Below are positions 52,562 to 60,921 of a DNA stretch of 64,000 nucleotides, piece after piece (position 1 is the first letter of the stretch; every line of letters begins with the position of its first letter). Source of the DNA: Bradyrhizobium icense (GTDB lineage: Bacteria > Pseudomonadota > Alphaproteobacteria > Rhizobiales > Xanthobacteraceae); contig NZ_CP016428.1 in the NCBI RefSeq assembly GCF_001693385.1, positions 7,802,001 through 7,866,000 of the forward strand. The letters are read 5' to 3'. The notes beneath the pieces were generated by a model. The model saw only the letters and a list, made by a program, of their open reading frames with translations, was not told where the DNA came from and did no database searches. Both the position numbers and the translations under genes were made by a program.

Positions 52562-53449
52562 TCAGATCAGGTATTCAGCGCCATCAACAACATAAGGCGC
52601 GTGACGGAAATCCCTGATGGTCGCGACCTTGCCGGCCGACCAGCCCAGCAGCACGAAATATTTCGGCTTGGTATCGCCTTCGCTGGGATCGAATACCAGG
52701 ACGGCGGGGCGCCGTTCGACCAGCCCCGGCACCAGATGCCAGTCGCTGACTTTGTCGTAATTGCCGAAATAGCGGGACACTTCCGCCTTGCCGCGCAAGT
52801 GGGTCCTGCTGACGAGATCGAGCCTGACATCGTCCGAGATCATGGCGCGGATGGCATCGAAATCGCGCGCGTTGAAATGCGCAACATAGGCGCCGAGCCG
52901 CTCGCGATCGGCGTCGGATAGCTTTTGTTGCGGCGCGTCTTCCGGCTCGTCGGAAATCTCACGCAACTGCGCGCGGCCGCGATGCAGCGCGGCCTTGGCC
53001 GCGGGCAGGCTGCAATCCATCACCTCGCAGATTTCTTTCAGCGAGCAGCCGAGCACGTCCATCAGGATGACGCTCACACGCTGCGGCACCGGCAACCGCA
53101 TGAAGGTGCGCAAGGAGGTCGCGGCGATCTGGCGGCTCGCCACGGCATCGAGCTGGTCAACGATCATGTCCACCTCCGCTGGCCCCCGGAGCGCCTCCTG
53201 GCGTTTGCGCCGGCGCAGAAAATCCAGCGCGGTGTTGTGCGCAATGCGGAACAGCCAGCCTTCGGGATTGCCGAGCTCGCCGGCGGCAGGCTGCGCCTCC
53301 ACCGCCTTGATCATGGCATCCTGCAGCACGTCCTCGCCGTCGATGACGGAGCCGACCATGCGCGCGCAATAGCGATGCAGCTTTGGCCGCATCGCCACCA
53401 GCAGGCGCTCGATGTCAGAGCCGGCGGACGCCTCGGGAACCACTGTCAT
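52562..53449 (-). CDS. ECF-type RNA polymerase sigma factor with SnoaL-like C-terminal domain
   Basis: A 295-residue protein. Sigma region 2 is at about residues 12-80 (LHRYCARMVGSVIDGEDVLQDAMIKAVEA) and region 4 at about 110-165 (LPVPQRVSVILMDVLGCSLKEICEVMDCSLPAAKAALHRGRAQLRE). Residues 180-295 form a SnoaL/NTF2-like domain (VAHFNARDFDAIRAMISDDVRLDLVSR), as in SigJ-type ECF sigma factors where this domain tunes activity. Its ATG directly abuts the stop of the 109-residue gene upstream. Regulon and signal are unknown. Confidence 0.9.
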   Translation of the reverse strand: MTVVPEASAGSDIERLLVAMRPKLHRYCARMVGSVIDGEDVLQDAMIKAVEAQPAAGELGNPEGWLFRIAHNTALDFLRRRKRQEALRGPAEVDMIVDQLDAVASRQIAATSLRTFMRLPVPQRVSVILMDVLGCSLKEICEVMDCSLPAAKAALHRGRAQLREISDEPEDAPQQKLSDADRERLGAYVAHFNARDFDAIRAMISDDVRLDLVSRTHLRGKAEVSRYFGNYDKVSDWHLVPGLVERRPAVLVFDPSEGDTKPKYFVLLGWSAGKVATIRDFRHAPYVVDGAEYLI

Positions 53450-53779
53450 TCAGACCCCGGCAAGCACGCTCTCGGTCTCGCGCAGCATGCGATAATTGCC
53501 GACGACGGTCACACCCTTCGCCAGCGGCGGTTCGACGCAACGCTCGCGAATGCCGCTCTGGAACGCCTGAAACGCCGCCAGTTTCGGCAGGGCGCTGGAG
53601 CCGTCATCGGCTGCGGTCTCGACGAAATGAATGAAGGTGTCGTCCTCCAGCCGCAACGACAGATAGCGGAAGCCTTCGGGCTGTGCCGCCTTCAGTTCGG
53701 CAAATACCGCGGCGACCAGTTCCGCATTCCTGTCGGCCATTTCGGGCTTGGTCTTGTACCTGATCACGGTCCGTCTCAT
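53450..53779 (-). CDS. small protein cotranscribed with the ECF sigma factor, dimeric alpha/beta-barrel-like
   Basis: A 109-residue soluble protein (MRRTVIRYKTKPEMADRNAELVAAVFAELKAAQPEGFRYLSLRLEDDTFIHFVE). The pattern of a short strand, a long helix and a strand ending in FIHFVE suggests a ferredoxin-like dimeric barrel of the antibiotic-monooxygenase type. ATG 53779 is chosen for the AGGAGAAAGTC ribosome site. There is no gap to the sigma factor gene, so the two proteins probably act together. Function unknown. Confidence 0.75.
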   Translation of the reverse strand: MRRTVIRYKTKPEMADRNAELVAAVFAELKAAQPEGFRYLSLRLEDDTFIHFVETAADDGSSALPKLAAFQAFQSGIRERCVEPPLAKGVTVVGNYRMLRETESVLAGV

Positions 53780-53983
53780 GACTTTCTCCTCGTTTGCTGT
53801 CATCTCGACCCCAAGGACGTTCCGGAACGGGCAAAGGATGCGGTGGCGGAGAAATATTTTCGTCGGCCCGGCGCAAGGACGACAGCGCCATAGGTTTTCG
53901 CTATCGATCGATTAGCAAATGCGTCTTGGAACGAAGCCGCGAATGTCTGCATAATGCTCACATCGTAACCGAGGTCGCATCGC

Positions 53984-55255
53984 ATGACAGCGCCGCAACA
54001 GCCCCACCACGTGGTGATCGTCGGTGCCGGTTTCGGCGGACTGGAGGCCGCCTTTGGCCTCGCCGGGGCGCCGGTGCGGATCACGCTGATCGACCGCCGC
54101 AACCACCATCTGTTCCAGCCGCTGCTCTACCAGGTCGCGACCGCTTCGCTGGCAACATCGGAGATCGCCTGGCCGATCCGCTATTTGCTGCGCAACCGTC
54201 CCGAAGTGACGACGCTGTTTGCCAATGTGAATGGCGTCGATGCCGAGGGAAAGCGCGTGCTGCTCGAAGACGGCGATACGATCCCCTACGACACGCTGGT
54301 GCTCGCCACCGGCGCCCGCCACGCCTATTTCGGCCACGATGAATGGGAGCCGTTCGCGCCCGGCCTGAAGACGCTGGAGGATGCCACCACGCTGCGGCGG
54401 CGCATCCTCGTCGCCTTCGAGCGCGCCGAACGCGAGAAGGATCCGGCGCGGCGCGCGGCGCTGCTCACCTTTGTCATCATCGGCGCCGGCCCGACCGGCG
54501 TCGAAATGGCGGGAACGATCGCCGATCTCGCCAAGGACACGCTGCCGCCGGACTTTCGCAACATCGATACCCACAAGACCCGCGTTGTGCTGATCGAGGC
54601 CGGCCCGCGCGTGCTCGCGGGCTTTCCGGAAGACCTCTCTTCCTATGCGCAGCGCGCGCTGGAGGAACTCGGCGTCGAGGTCGTGCTGGGGCAGCCGGTC
54701 ACCGAATGTGCGATCGACGGCGTCGTTTATGGTGGCAACAGACTGGAGGCCAGAACCATCGTCTGGGCGGCGGGCGTGCGCGCCTCGCGCGCCGCGGAAT
54801 GGATGAAGGCCCCGGCCGACCGCGCCTACCGCCTGAAGGTCGAGCCTGACCTGACCGTGCCCGGCCATCCCGACGTGTTTGCCGTCGGCGACACCGTGAC
54901 GATCGCAGGCCCCGACGGCAATCCCGTGCCCGGCATCGCGCCGGCGGCCAAGCAGCAGGGCCGCTACGTGGCGGCGCTGATCAAGGCGCGCCTGAACGGC
55001 GGCACGCTGCCGCCGTTCCGCTACAAGCATGCCGGCAGTCTCGCGCAGATCGGCAAGAAGAAGGCCGTGATCGATTTCGGCCGCATCAAGCTGCGCGGCA
55101 ATCTCGCCTGGTGGATCTGGGGCATCGCCCACATCTACTTCCTGATCGGCCTGCGCAACCGCCTCAGCGTCGCCTTGAGCTGGCTGTGGATTCACGCCCG
55201 CGACCAGCGCGCCGCACGGCTGATCACGCAGGGATCGAGCAAGGTCACGGGATAG
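53984..55255 (+). CDS. ndh: type II NADH:quinone oxidoreductase (NDH-2)
   Basis: A 423-residue single-subunit flavoprotein. It has two dinucleotide motifs, VVIVGAGFGGLEAAFGL (FAD, about residues 9-25) and FVIIGAGPTGVEMAGTIADLA (NADH, about 163-183), with HHLFQPLLYQVATASL and VFAVGDTV between and after. A hydrophobic C-terminal segment (NLAWWIWGIAHIYFLIGLRNRL) would dock it on the membrane. It oxidises NADH without proton pumping. It stands alone. Confidence 0.92.
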   Translation: MTAPQQPHHVVIVGAGFGGLEAAFGLAGAPVRITLIDRRNHHLFQPLLYQVATASLATSEIAWPIRYLLRNRPEVTTLFANVNGVDAEGKRVLLEDGDTIPYDTLVLATGARHAYFGHDEWEPFAPGLKTLEDATTLRRRILVAFERAEREKDPARRAALLTFVIIGAGPTGVEMAGTIADLAKDTLPPDFRNIDTHKTRVVLIEAGPRVLAGFPEDLSSYAQRALEELGVEVVLGQPVTECAIDGVVYGGNRLEARTIVWAAGVRASRAAEWMKAPADRAYRLKVEPDLTVPGHPDVFAVGDTVTIAGPDGNPVPGIAPAAKQQGRYVAALIKARLNGGTLPPFRYKHAGSLAQIGKKKAVIDFGRIKLRGNLAWWIWGIAHIYFLIGLRNRLSVALSWLWIHARDQRAARLITQGSSKVTG

Positions 55256-55287
55256 GTTTCGCGCCACGGGATCGCGCGGGGCGGCCC

Positions 55288-56964
55288 TCACGGCGCGCAG
55301 GCAAAACTGGCGGCGCGGTTCGTCGGCCCCGATTTGTAATGCGGCCATGCCGGCCATTGGCACAATGGCAGCGAACGCGTCGTCTCGAACGCCGGCGCTT
55401 CGACCTTCTGCTCGATCACCTCGAGATCGCCGGGCGCCTTGCCGTTCTCGACCCAATCGACGAGCACGGCCAGCATGTCGACATTGGCGGGCGCGCCGGA
55501 GCCGACATGGTCGACACCGGGCGCCGTATAGAGGCGGGCGAACGCCGCCGTCTTCTCGCGGCCCAAGGTGCGCTGCACGTTTTCGAAATAGCGGATGCCC
55601 GCATAGGGGCTCTGCGCATAGTCGGCCAAGTTCTCGAGGATCACGAGCTTGCCGCCGCGCGCGGCAAAGCGGCTGAGGTCCGGATTGGTCGAATCCATCA
55701 ACCGAGACACCTGAAGCAGGCGCTCTTTGTGGTCCTCGGGCTTGTAGGTCGTGACGTCCAGCTTCGGGTCGCGCGCGAAGACATATTGAATGCCGCCCGC
55801 ACCGTAGATCCAGGCGATGCCGTTGGCAGGCACCGGTGGCTGCGCCGGCGCCGCCTTGCCGAGCCACCAGGCGACCCAGCCGCCGGTCGGACCGAACGCT
55901 GGGATATTTTCGCCGGAGACGCCCCAGCCCGGATAATCGTCGAGGCCGTTCTCCAGCGGAAACGAAAACTTGTACGTCGAATGCAGCGTCTTGATCGCCG
56001 CGATCTGCGCTTCCGTCAGGCACTGGTCGCCCGTTTGGCCCGCCGCGCAGCGCAGAGACTCCGGCTGGAATTTCGCCTTGCAGCCGACCGGGTCCAGAAC
56101 AAGCGAATCCTCGGCGCCGTCCGCCTTGTCGCAGGCAGCAAGCACCGCCTTGGCCACAAGCTCGACCTGCGCGGGACGGATCCAGCCCTCACCCATCGTT
56201 ACAAGCCCCGACCGCGTCCCGGCGTGCTGCAATCCGACCCAGTTGACGACGGGCACGCGGGCAAAGATGCCGTCAAAATCGTCGGGATAGCGCTGCGCCA
56301 TCGTCAGCCCCTCGCGGCCGCCTTCTGACGATCCCATGAAATACAGTTTGGCCGGCGGGTTGCCGTAGGCGCGCACCATCAGCGCGACGGCGGCGTCCCG
56401 CACGCGCTTGTAGGAACGATGGGCGAAATTCTCAAAGGCCTCGTCGTTGAGCGCAAACGTCTGCGGCGGCTCGCCCGGCTTGGTCTCGTGGCCGGAATCC
56501 GTGCCGTAGGTGACGAACCCGCGCGCCAGCGGCGACGGCGCGCCGAACGGAGTGGCCGGCGGCAAGGCAAGGCCCGTGATCAGCACGCCGTTGAAGCCGC
56601 CACCGCCATATTGCAACGAGCGGCCGTTCCACTCGACCGGAAGATTCACCTGAAATTTGATCGGCGGTGCCTTGGGATCGGCCGGTGCGATTTGTCCGAG
56701 CACCTTGCAGAATTCCGGATTGGCCGGCGTGATGCGCGCCGCCGGCGTCGGTGCTCTTTCGGCGACGGCAAGCTGCGAAGGCGCAACCATGGTCGCCGAA
56801 TCGATCCGGACGACATTATCGGTCGGCCGGATCAGGTCGCTGCACGTCGCTGCGGGCTCGCCGACCATCTTTGCGGCCGTTGCATCTGCGGCAAAGAACG
56901 AGGTCGCGGCGAGCAGCGAGGCCAACTGGATCGACGTGCGAATATGGAATCTGAGACGTTGCAT
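55288..56964 (-). CDS. tannase/feruloyl esterase family protein, exported
   Basis: A 558-residue protein with a signal peptide (RTSIQLASLLAATSFFAADATA) and the tannase-family fold. The nucleophile motif YFMGSSEGGREGLTMAQRYP, QYGGGGFNGVLITG at the oxyanion side, and YTAPGVDHVGSG with the catalytic His are present. The start at 56964 follows GTGGGGGAAACG. Such enzymes release ferulate, gallate or related acids from plant polymers or esters. This fits the neighbouring hydroxycinnamate and 4-hydroxybenzoate genes. Confidence 0.87.
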   Translation of the reverse strand: MQRLRFHIRTSIQLASLLAATSFFAADATAAKMVGEPAATCSDLIRPTDNVVRIDSATMVAPSQLAVAERAPTPAARITPANPEFCKVLGQIAPADPKAPPIKFQVNLPVEWNGRSLQYGGGGFNGVLITGLALPPATPFGAPSPLARGFVTYGTDSGHETKPGEPPQTFALNDEAFENFAHRSYKRVRDAAVALMVRAYGNPPAKLYFMGSSEGGREGLTMAQRYPDDFDGIFARVPVVNWVGLQHAGTRSGLVTMGEGWIRPAQVELVAKAVLAACDKADGAEDSLVLDPVGCKAKFQPESLRCAAGQTGDQCLTEAQIAAIKTLHSTYKFSFPLENGLDDYPGWGVSGENIPAFGPTGGWVAWWLGKAAPAQPPVPANGIAWIYGAGGIQYVFARDPKLDVTTYKPEDHKERLLQVSRLMDSTNPDLSRFAARGGKLVILENLADYAQSPYAGIRYFENVQRTLGREKTAAFARLYTAPGVDHVGSGAPANVDMLAVLVDWVENGKAPGDLEVIEQKVEAPAFETTRSLPLCQWPAWPHYKSGPTNRAASFACAP

Positions 56965-57135
56965 CGTTTCCCCCACGTTATCGCAGCGCTTTTGCCGGTC
57001 GTTCGAGCTTACATTGGCTCGCACCACGCAGACGTCAATCGAAATAAGATCGGCATCGCCTGGCCCAGACGTTGACATCCGTTATGCGGCGACACCCCCA
57101 CCCATGGCCGGTGCTCCGCATCGGCGTTCTTCTAA

Positions 57136-57157
57136 AGAACGGCGGCCACAGGCCGCC
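57136..57157 (-). terminator. probable terminator after the binding-protein gene
   Basis: On the minus strand GGCGGCC-TGT-GGCCGCC forms a 7-bp stem followed by GTTCTTTAG. It lies about 45 bases after the stop at 57199. Confidence 0.5.
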
Positions 57158-57198
57158 TATGCCTCCCCCGCACGCGGGAGAGGGAGGGCAGCGGAGCA

Positions 57199-58413
57199 TT
57201 ATTTCACCAGCGAGCAGCCGCCGTCGGCGACCGGGCGGAAGGCCTGATCGGCGGGAATGGTCGAAACCAGCTTGTAGTAGTCGTAAGGATACTTCGACTC
57301 TTCCGGCTTCTTCACCTCGAACAGGTACATCGGGTGGATGACGCGGCCGTCCTGGCGGATGGTGACGTCGCCGAACAATTTGTCCTTGCCCTTGAACTTC
57401 TTCATCTCAGGCACCGCATCCCTGGCGTGATCGCTGCCGGTCGCGGCCACCGCGTTGAGATAGGCGAGCGTGGAAGCATAGACGCCGGCCTGGTTGCCGC
57501 TCGGCATCTTGCCGTTCACGCCCGGCCGCGCCGCGAAGCGCTTTGCAAACGCGCGGGTGTTCTCATCCATGTCCCAATAGAAGGCTTCGAACAATTGCAG
57601 GCCTTGGCCTACCTTCAGCCCCATGCCGTGGACGTCGTTGATGAACAGCAGGAACGCCACCATCGTCTGGCCGCTTTGCTGAAGCCCGAACTCGGCCGCC
57701 TGCTTCACCGCATTGACGGTGTCGCCGCCGGCATTGGCGAGCCCGATCACCTTGGCCTTGGAATTCTGCGCCTGCAGCAGAAGCGAGGCAAAGTCCGGCG
57801 TGTTGAGCGGATGCTTGGCCGAGCCCAGCACCTTGCCGCCGTGCTTTTCGATGTAGTTGGTGGCCTCGGCCTCGATGCCCTGGCCGAGCGCAAAATTCAC
57901 CGTGATGAAGTACCATTCCTTGCCGCCCCGCGCCATCATCGCCGCCGCGGTCGAGTTGCCGGTCGCCCAGGCATCATTGACCCACTGGATGGTGTTGCGG
58001 GAGCAGGCCTTGCCGGTCAGGTCGGAGCTGGCGGTGGATGACGCCAGAAATGTCATGCGGCTGTCGCGCAGGAGCGAGTTGATGGTGAGACCGACCGCCG
58101 AATTCGGCACGTCGACCACGGCATCGACCCCGTCGACGTCAAGCCATTTGCGCACGATCGCAGATCCCACGTCGGCCTTGTTCTGGTGATCGGCATAGAC
58201 GATCTCGACCTTGATACCCTTGCCGCCGCCGTTGAAATCTTCCGCTGCCATGCGCGCCGCTTCCACTGAGCCCATGCCGTTGGTGTCCTGGAAGATGCCG
58301 GAAATGTCGTTGAGCACACCGACGCGCACGACGTTACCGGAAATTTCCGCGCGCGCCGCGCCCGACGCCACGCAAGACAACGCAAGCGCGAGACCTAACC
58401 TTAAACCCCTCAT
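57199..58413 (-). CDS. ABC transporter substrate-binding protein (stand-alone), copy 1
   Basis: A 404-residue exported protein of the Leu/Ile/Val-aromatic binding family (signal LRLGLALALSCVASGAARA, then VVRVGVLNDISGIFQDTNGMGSVEAARMAAEDFNGGG). It is closely related to the protein at 60922 (shared VYADHQNKADVG, ALGQGIEAEATNYIEKHGGKVLG, GDVTIRQDGRVIHPMYLFEVKKP). No permease or ATPase gene is beside it. It is 79 bases from the ferredoxin-P450 pair on the same strand, so its ligand may be a P450 substrate such as a methoxybenzoate. Confidence 0.87.
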   Translation of the reverse strand: MRGLRLGLALALSCVASGAARAEISGNVVRVGVLNDISGIFQDTNGMGSVEAARMAAEDFNGGGKGIKVEIVYADHQNKADVGSAIVRKWLDVDGVDAVVDVPNSAVGLTINSLLRDSRMTFLASSTASSDLTGKACSRNTIQWVNDAWATGNSTAAAMMARGGKEWYFITVNFALGQGIEAEATNYIEKHGGKVLGSAKHPLNTPDFASLLLQAQNSKAKVIGLANAGGDTVNAVKQAAEFGLQQSGQTMVAFLLFINDVHGMGLKVGQGLQLFEAFYWDMDENTRAFAKRFAARPGVNGKMPSGNQAGVYASTLAYLNAVAATGSDHARDAVPEMKKFKGKDKLFGDVTIRQDGRVIHPMYLFEVKKPEESKYPYDYYKLVSTIPADQAFRPVADGGCSLVK

Positions 58414-58492
58414 TGTTCTCTCCCTTTCGAATTTTGATCTTGAGCGTTCCCGGACTTCGCCGGGTTTGACTTCAGTTCAGGTGATCAGGCCG

Positions 58493-58816
58493 TCACAACT
58501 GCCGGTCCGGCAGATTGAGGACCAAACCATCGAGATCGGCAGCCAACTTGATCTGGCAGGACAGGCGGCTGTTGGCTCGCCGTTCGGCCGCGGCGCCATC
58601 CAGCAGCGCGTCCTCGTCGTCGCCCATGGCCGGCAGGCGGGCGAGCCAGTCCTCGTCGACATAGACATGGCAGGTGGCGCACATCGCGTTGCCGCCGCAT
58701 TCGGCCAGAATTCCATTGACGTCGTGGCGCGTTGCCGCCTGCATCGCGCTTTCGCCATCGCCGCCGTCGATGCGCTGCGCCCGGCCGTCAGGGTGAACAA
58801 ACGTGATGCTGGGCAT
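58493..58816 (-). CDS. 2Fe-2S ferredoxin of the CYP199A system (palustrisredoxin-like)
   Basis: A 107-residue adrenodoxin/putidaredoxin-type ferredoxin. The cluster cysteines are in AECGGNAMCATCHVYVDEDW (three Cys) and RLSCQIKLAADLDGL (fourth). Such ferredoxins pass electrons from an FAD reductase to the P450. It is ten bases downstream of the P450 gene. No reductase gene is present in the window. Confidence 0.92.
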   Translation of the reverse strand: MPSITFVHPDGRAQRIDGGDGESAMQAATRHDVNGILAECGGNAMCATCHVYVDEDWLARLPAMGDDEDALLDGAAAERRANSRLSCQIKLAADLDGLVLNLPDRQL

Positions 58817-58826
58817 GGGCGGTCCG

Positions 58827-60062
58827 TCAGGCCGGAGAAATGGCGATGGGAAGACTTTCGAGACCGCGCAGCGTGTTGTTGTAGCGGCGCTTCACCGGGC
58901 CTGATATCTCGATACTTGCGACCTTGCGGGCGATCGCCGCCAGCATCACCTCGCCTTCGAGGCGCGCGAGAAGCTGGCCGACGCACATATGGATGCCCGA
59001 GCCAAAGCCGACATGCCCGGAGGTGCGGCGGGTCACGTCGTAGCGGTCAGGATTTTCCCAGCGCCGCGGATCGCGATTGGCAGCGCCAAGGAACATCAGA
59101 ACCTTCTCGCCTTCACCGATGCGATGGCCTGCGAGTTCGACCTCCCGCGTCGTGGTGCGGAAGAAGGTCTGCACCGGGCTTTCGAAGCGGATTGCCTCTT
59201 CGAACGCGTTGCGCGCCAGTGTCGGATCGCTGCGCAGCCGCGCAAGCTGATCGGGGAAGCGCGCCAGGCAGTACATCGCGGCGCCGATGCCGTTGACAGT
59301 GGTGTCGAGGCCGGCCGAAAGCAGCGAGCGCACCAACAGCGGCGCCTCTTCCGCCGAGATGTCGCCGGCGTCGGCGCGCGCATGGATGCAAGCGCCGAAG
59401 CCGCCGGGAGCAAGATTTTCGCGCTGGCACTGCGCGGCGACATAGGCCTGATGTGGCGCCGAGCGTTCGATCGCCTCCTGGCGCAACTGGTTAGGCGGCC
59501 CGAACGCGTTGAACACCAGGCTCGCATAGGGGAGCAGGTTTTCCCGCCCCTCCTGCTTCAGGCCCATTGCATCGGGGAATACCGAGAGCGGATAGGCCTC
59601 CGCGAGATCGGCAACCGCATCGAAACTTCCCCGCGCCAGCAATTCGTCGACCTTGGCCGCGGCCATCGCCGTGAAATGTTCGCGGACCCCTTTCATCGCC
59701 GTCGGCGACAGCACGTTGCTCAGCACCGCGCGAGTCCTGGTATGCGCCGGCGGGTCGGCTTCAAGGATGATGCTTTGCGGCCGCCACGGCTTTTCCTTGG
59801 CGAAATCGCTCAAGCCAACGCCGCGGCTCGAACAGAAGGTCAGTGGATCGTTGAGGACGGCGTGCACCTCGGCATAGCGTGCGACGCCATAGACGCCCCA
59901 CTTCTCGAGCCAGACCACCGGCCCGGCCTCGCGGAGGACGTCGTGGATCCGGTGCGGATCCTCGAAAAACTCGGTCGAGAACGGGTCCACGTCCAGATGG
60001 GGCACGCCGGCTGGCGCACTCCGCTCCGGGGTTTCAGAATCTGTCCGGGATGTCGCGCTCAT
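58827..60062 (-). CDS. cytochrome P450, CYP199A type (para-substituted benzoate monooxygenase)
   Basis: A 411-residue P450. The heme-Cys loop FGSGIHMCVGQLLAR, the E-x-x-R motif FEEAIRFESP and the oxygen-binding helix LSAGLDTTVNGIG are intact. The segments GVYGVARYAEVHAVLNDPLTFCSSRGVGLSDF and AEAYPLSVFPDAMGLKQEGRE are nearly the same as my recollection of CYP199A4 of Rhodopseudomonas palustris. CYP199A enzymes demethylate 4-methoxybenzoate to 4-hydroxybenzoate and oxidise similar para-substituted acids. Product and PobA substrate match. AGGAGACCCAC precedes the ATG. Confidence 0.92.
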   Translation of the reverse strand: MSATSRTDSETPERSAPAGVPHLDVDPFSTEFFEDPHRIHDVLREAGPVVWLEKWGVYGVARYAEVHAVLNDPLTFCSSRGVGLSDFAKEKPWRPQSIILEADPPAHTRTRAVLSNVLSPTAMKGVREHFTAMAAAKVDELLARGSFDAVADLAEAYPLSVFPDAMGLKQEGRENLLPYASLVFNAFGPPNQLRQEAIERSAPHQAYVAAQCQRENLAPGGFGACIHARADAGDISAEEAPLLVRSLLSAGLDTTVNGIGAAMYCLARFPDQLARLRSDPTLARNAFEEAIRFESPVQTFFRTTTREVELAGHRIGEGEKVLMFLGAANRDPRRWENPDRYDVTRRTSGHVGFGSGIHMCVGQLLARLEGEVMLAAIARKVASIEISGPVKRRYNNTLRGLESLPIAISPA

Positions 60063-60142
60063 GTGGGTCTCCTGCATAATGTTCTTGCAGAGCGGTGTGC
60101 GCTGTATCTATGTCTGGAACGCTGGAGCAGCGTCGGAAAAGC

Positions 60143-60673
60143 ATGAGCAGGAACAGACAGGCGCGCGCCCCCCGTGCGGGCGCGGCAGGCAGGACCGGAC
60201 GGGCCGAACAGGTGCTCGACCTCGACCGTTACGTTCCGGCCCTCATCACCTTCATCGCCAACAAATTGTCGCGCAGCGCGACCGTGGTCTATCAGAAGCG
60301 CTTCGGGGTCAACGTCACGGAATGGCGAATCCTGTCGCTGCTCGCAATCGAGCCGGAAATTTCCGCGGCGCGGATCTGCCACGTGATCGGGTTCGACAAG
60401 GGACCAGTGAGCCGGACGCTGGCCGGCATGGAGGAACGCGGGCTGGTCAGCATCAGGGCCGACCGCGAAGATGGGCGCACCCATTCGATCTCGCTGACCC
60501 CGAAGGGCTATGCCACGCATGACCAGGTCATCGCGGTTGCGCTCGAACGCGAGCGCCGCCTGCTCTCCTGCCTGAGCAAGCCGGAGCGGGAGACCCTGAT
60601 CGCGCTGCTGCTGCGGGTGCACGGCAATCTCGACGCCGTGAAAGGCGCAGGCGAGGTCGATACGCGGAGCTGA
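60143..60673 (+). CDS. MarR family regulator, divergent from the P450 operon
   Basis: A 176-residue winged-helix regulator: YVPALITFIANKLSRSATVVYQKRFGVNVTEWRILSLLAIEPEISAARICHVIGFDKGPVSRTLAGMEERGLVSIRADREDGRTHSISLTPKGY. The Arg/Asp wing (RADREDGRTH) is typical of MarR. The ATG at 60143 is preferred, though two upstream in-frame starts exist. Being 80 bases from the divergent P450 start, it probably controls the P450-ferredoxin pair with an aromatic acid or CoA ester as ligand. Confidence 0.85.
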   Translation: MSRNRQARAPRAGAAGRTGRAEQVLDLDRYVPALITFIANKLSRSATVVYQKRFGVNVTEWRILSLLAIEPEISAARICHVIGFDKGPVSRTLAGMEERGLVSIRADREDGRTHSISLTPKGYATHDQVIAVALERERRLLSCLSKPERETLIALLLRVHGNLDAVKGAGEVDTRS

Positions 60674-60841
60674 GCGGCGCCTATTAGCCGCCCCGCGGCC
60701 ACCACACTGCGCACGCGACATCGCATTGCGTCGTGACGATCCGACACGCCCGAACATCCGTTTCTCCCTGTGCGACCCGGCACTCTCCGCGCTCTGCGCT
60801 CTGCGATCGGCCGCCTATTGAAAACACGCTCGCACAAATTA

Positions 60842-60855
60842 GTTGCCTTGGCAAC
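60842..60855. promoter_or_regulatory. orphan MarR-type operator GTTGCC-TT-GGCAAC
   Basis: A perfect 6-2-6 palindrome with the TTGCC-N2-GGCAA core, flanked by AT-rich sequence. It lies in the 248-base gap between the 3' ends of the marR gene and the converging binding-protein gene, where no start codon is nearby. Its sister site is at 52452-52465. Confidence 0.5.
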
Positions 60856-60921
60856 ATATACGACAAGCGTCGAAGATGATTTTCAGCGGCGGCCGGTTGC
60901 TGCCGACCGCCGCCGGTCAGA

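Noticed and set aside
53912..56023. Minus-strand frame of 703 codons covering NDH-2 and part of the tannase gene
   Set aside because: It runs antisense to NDH-2 and out of frame with the tannase gene, both with intact catalytic motifs.
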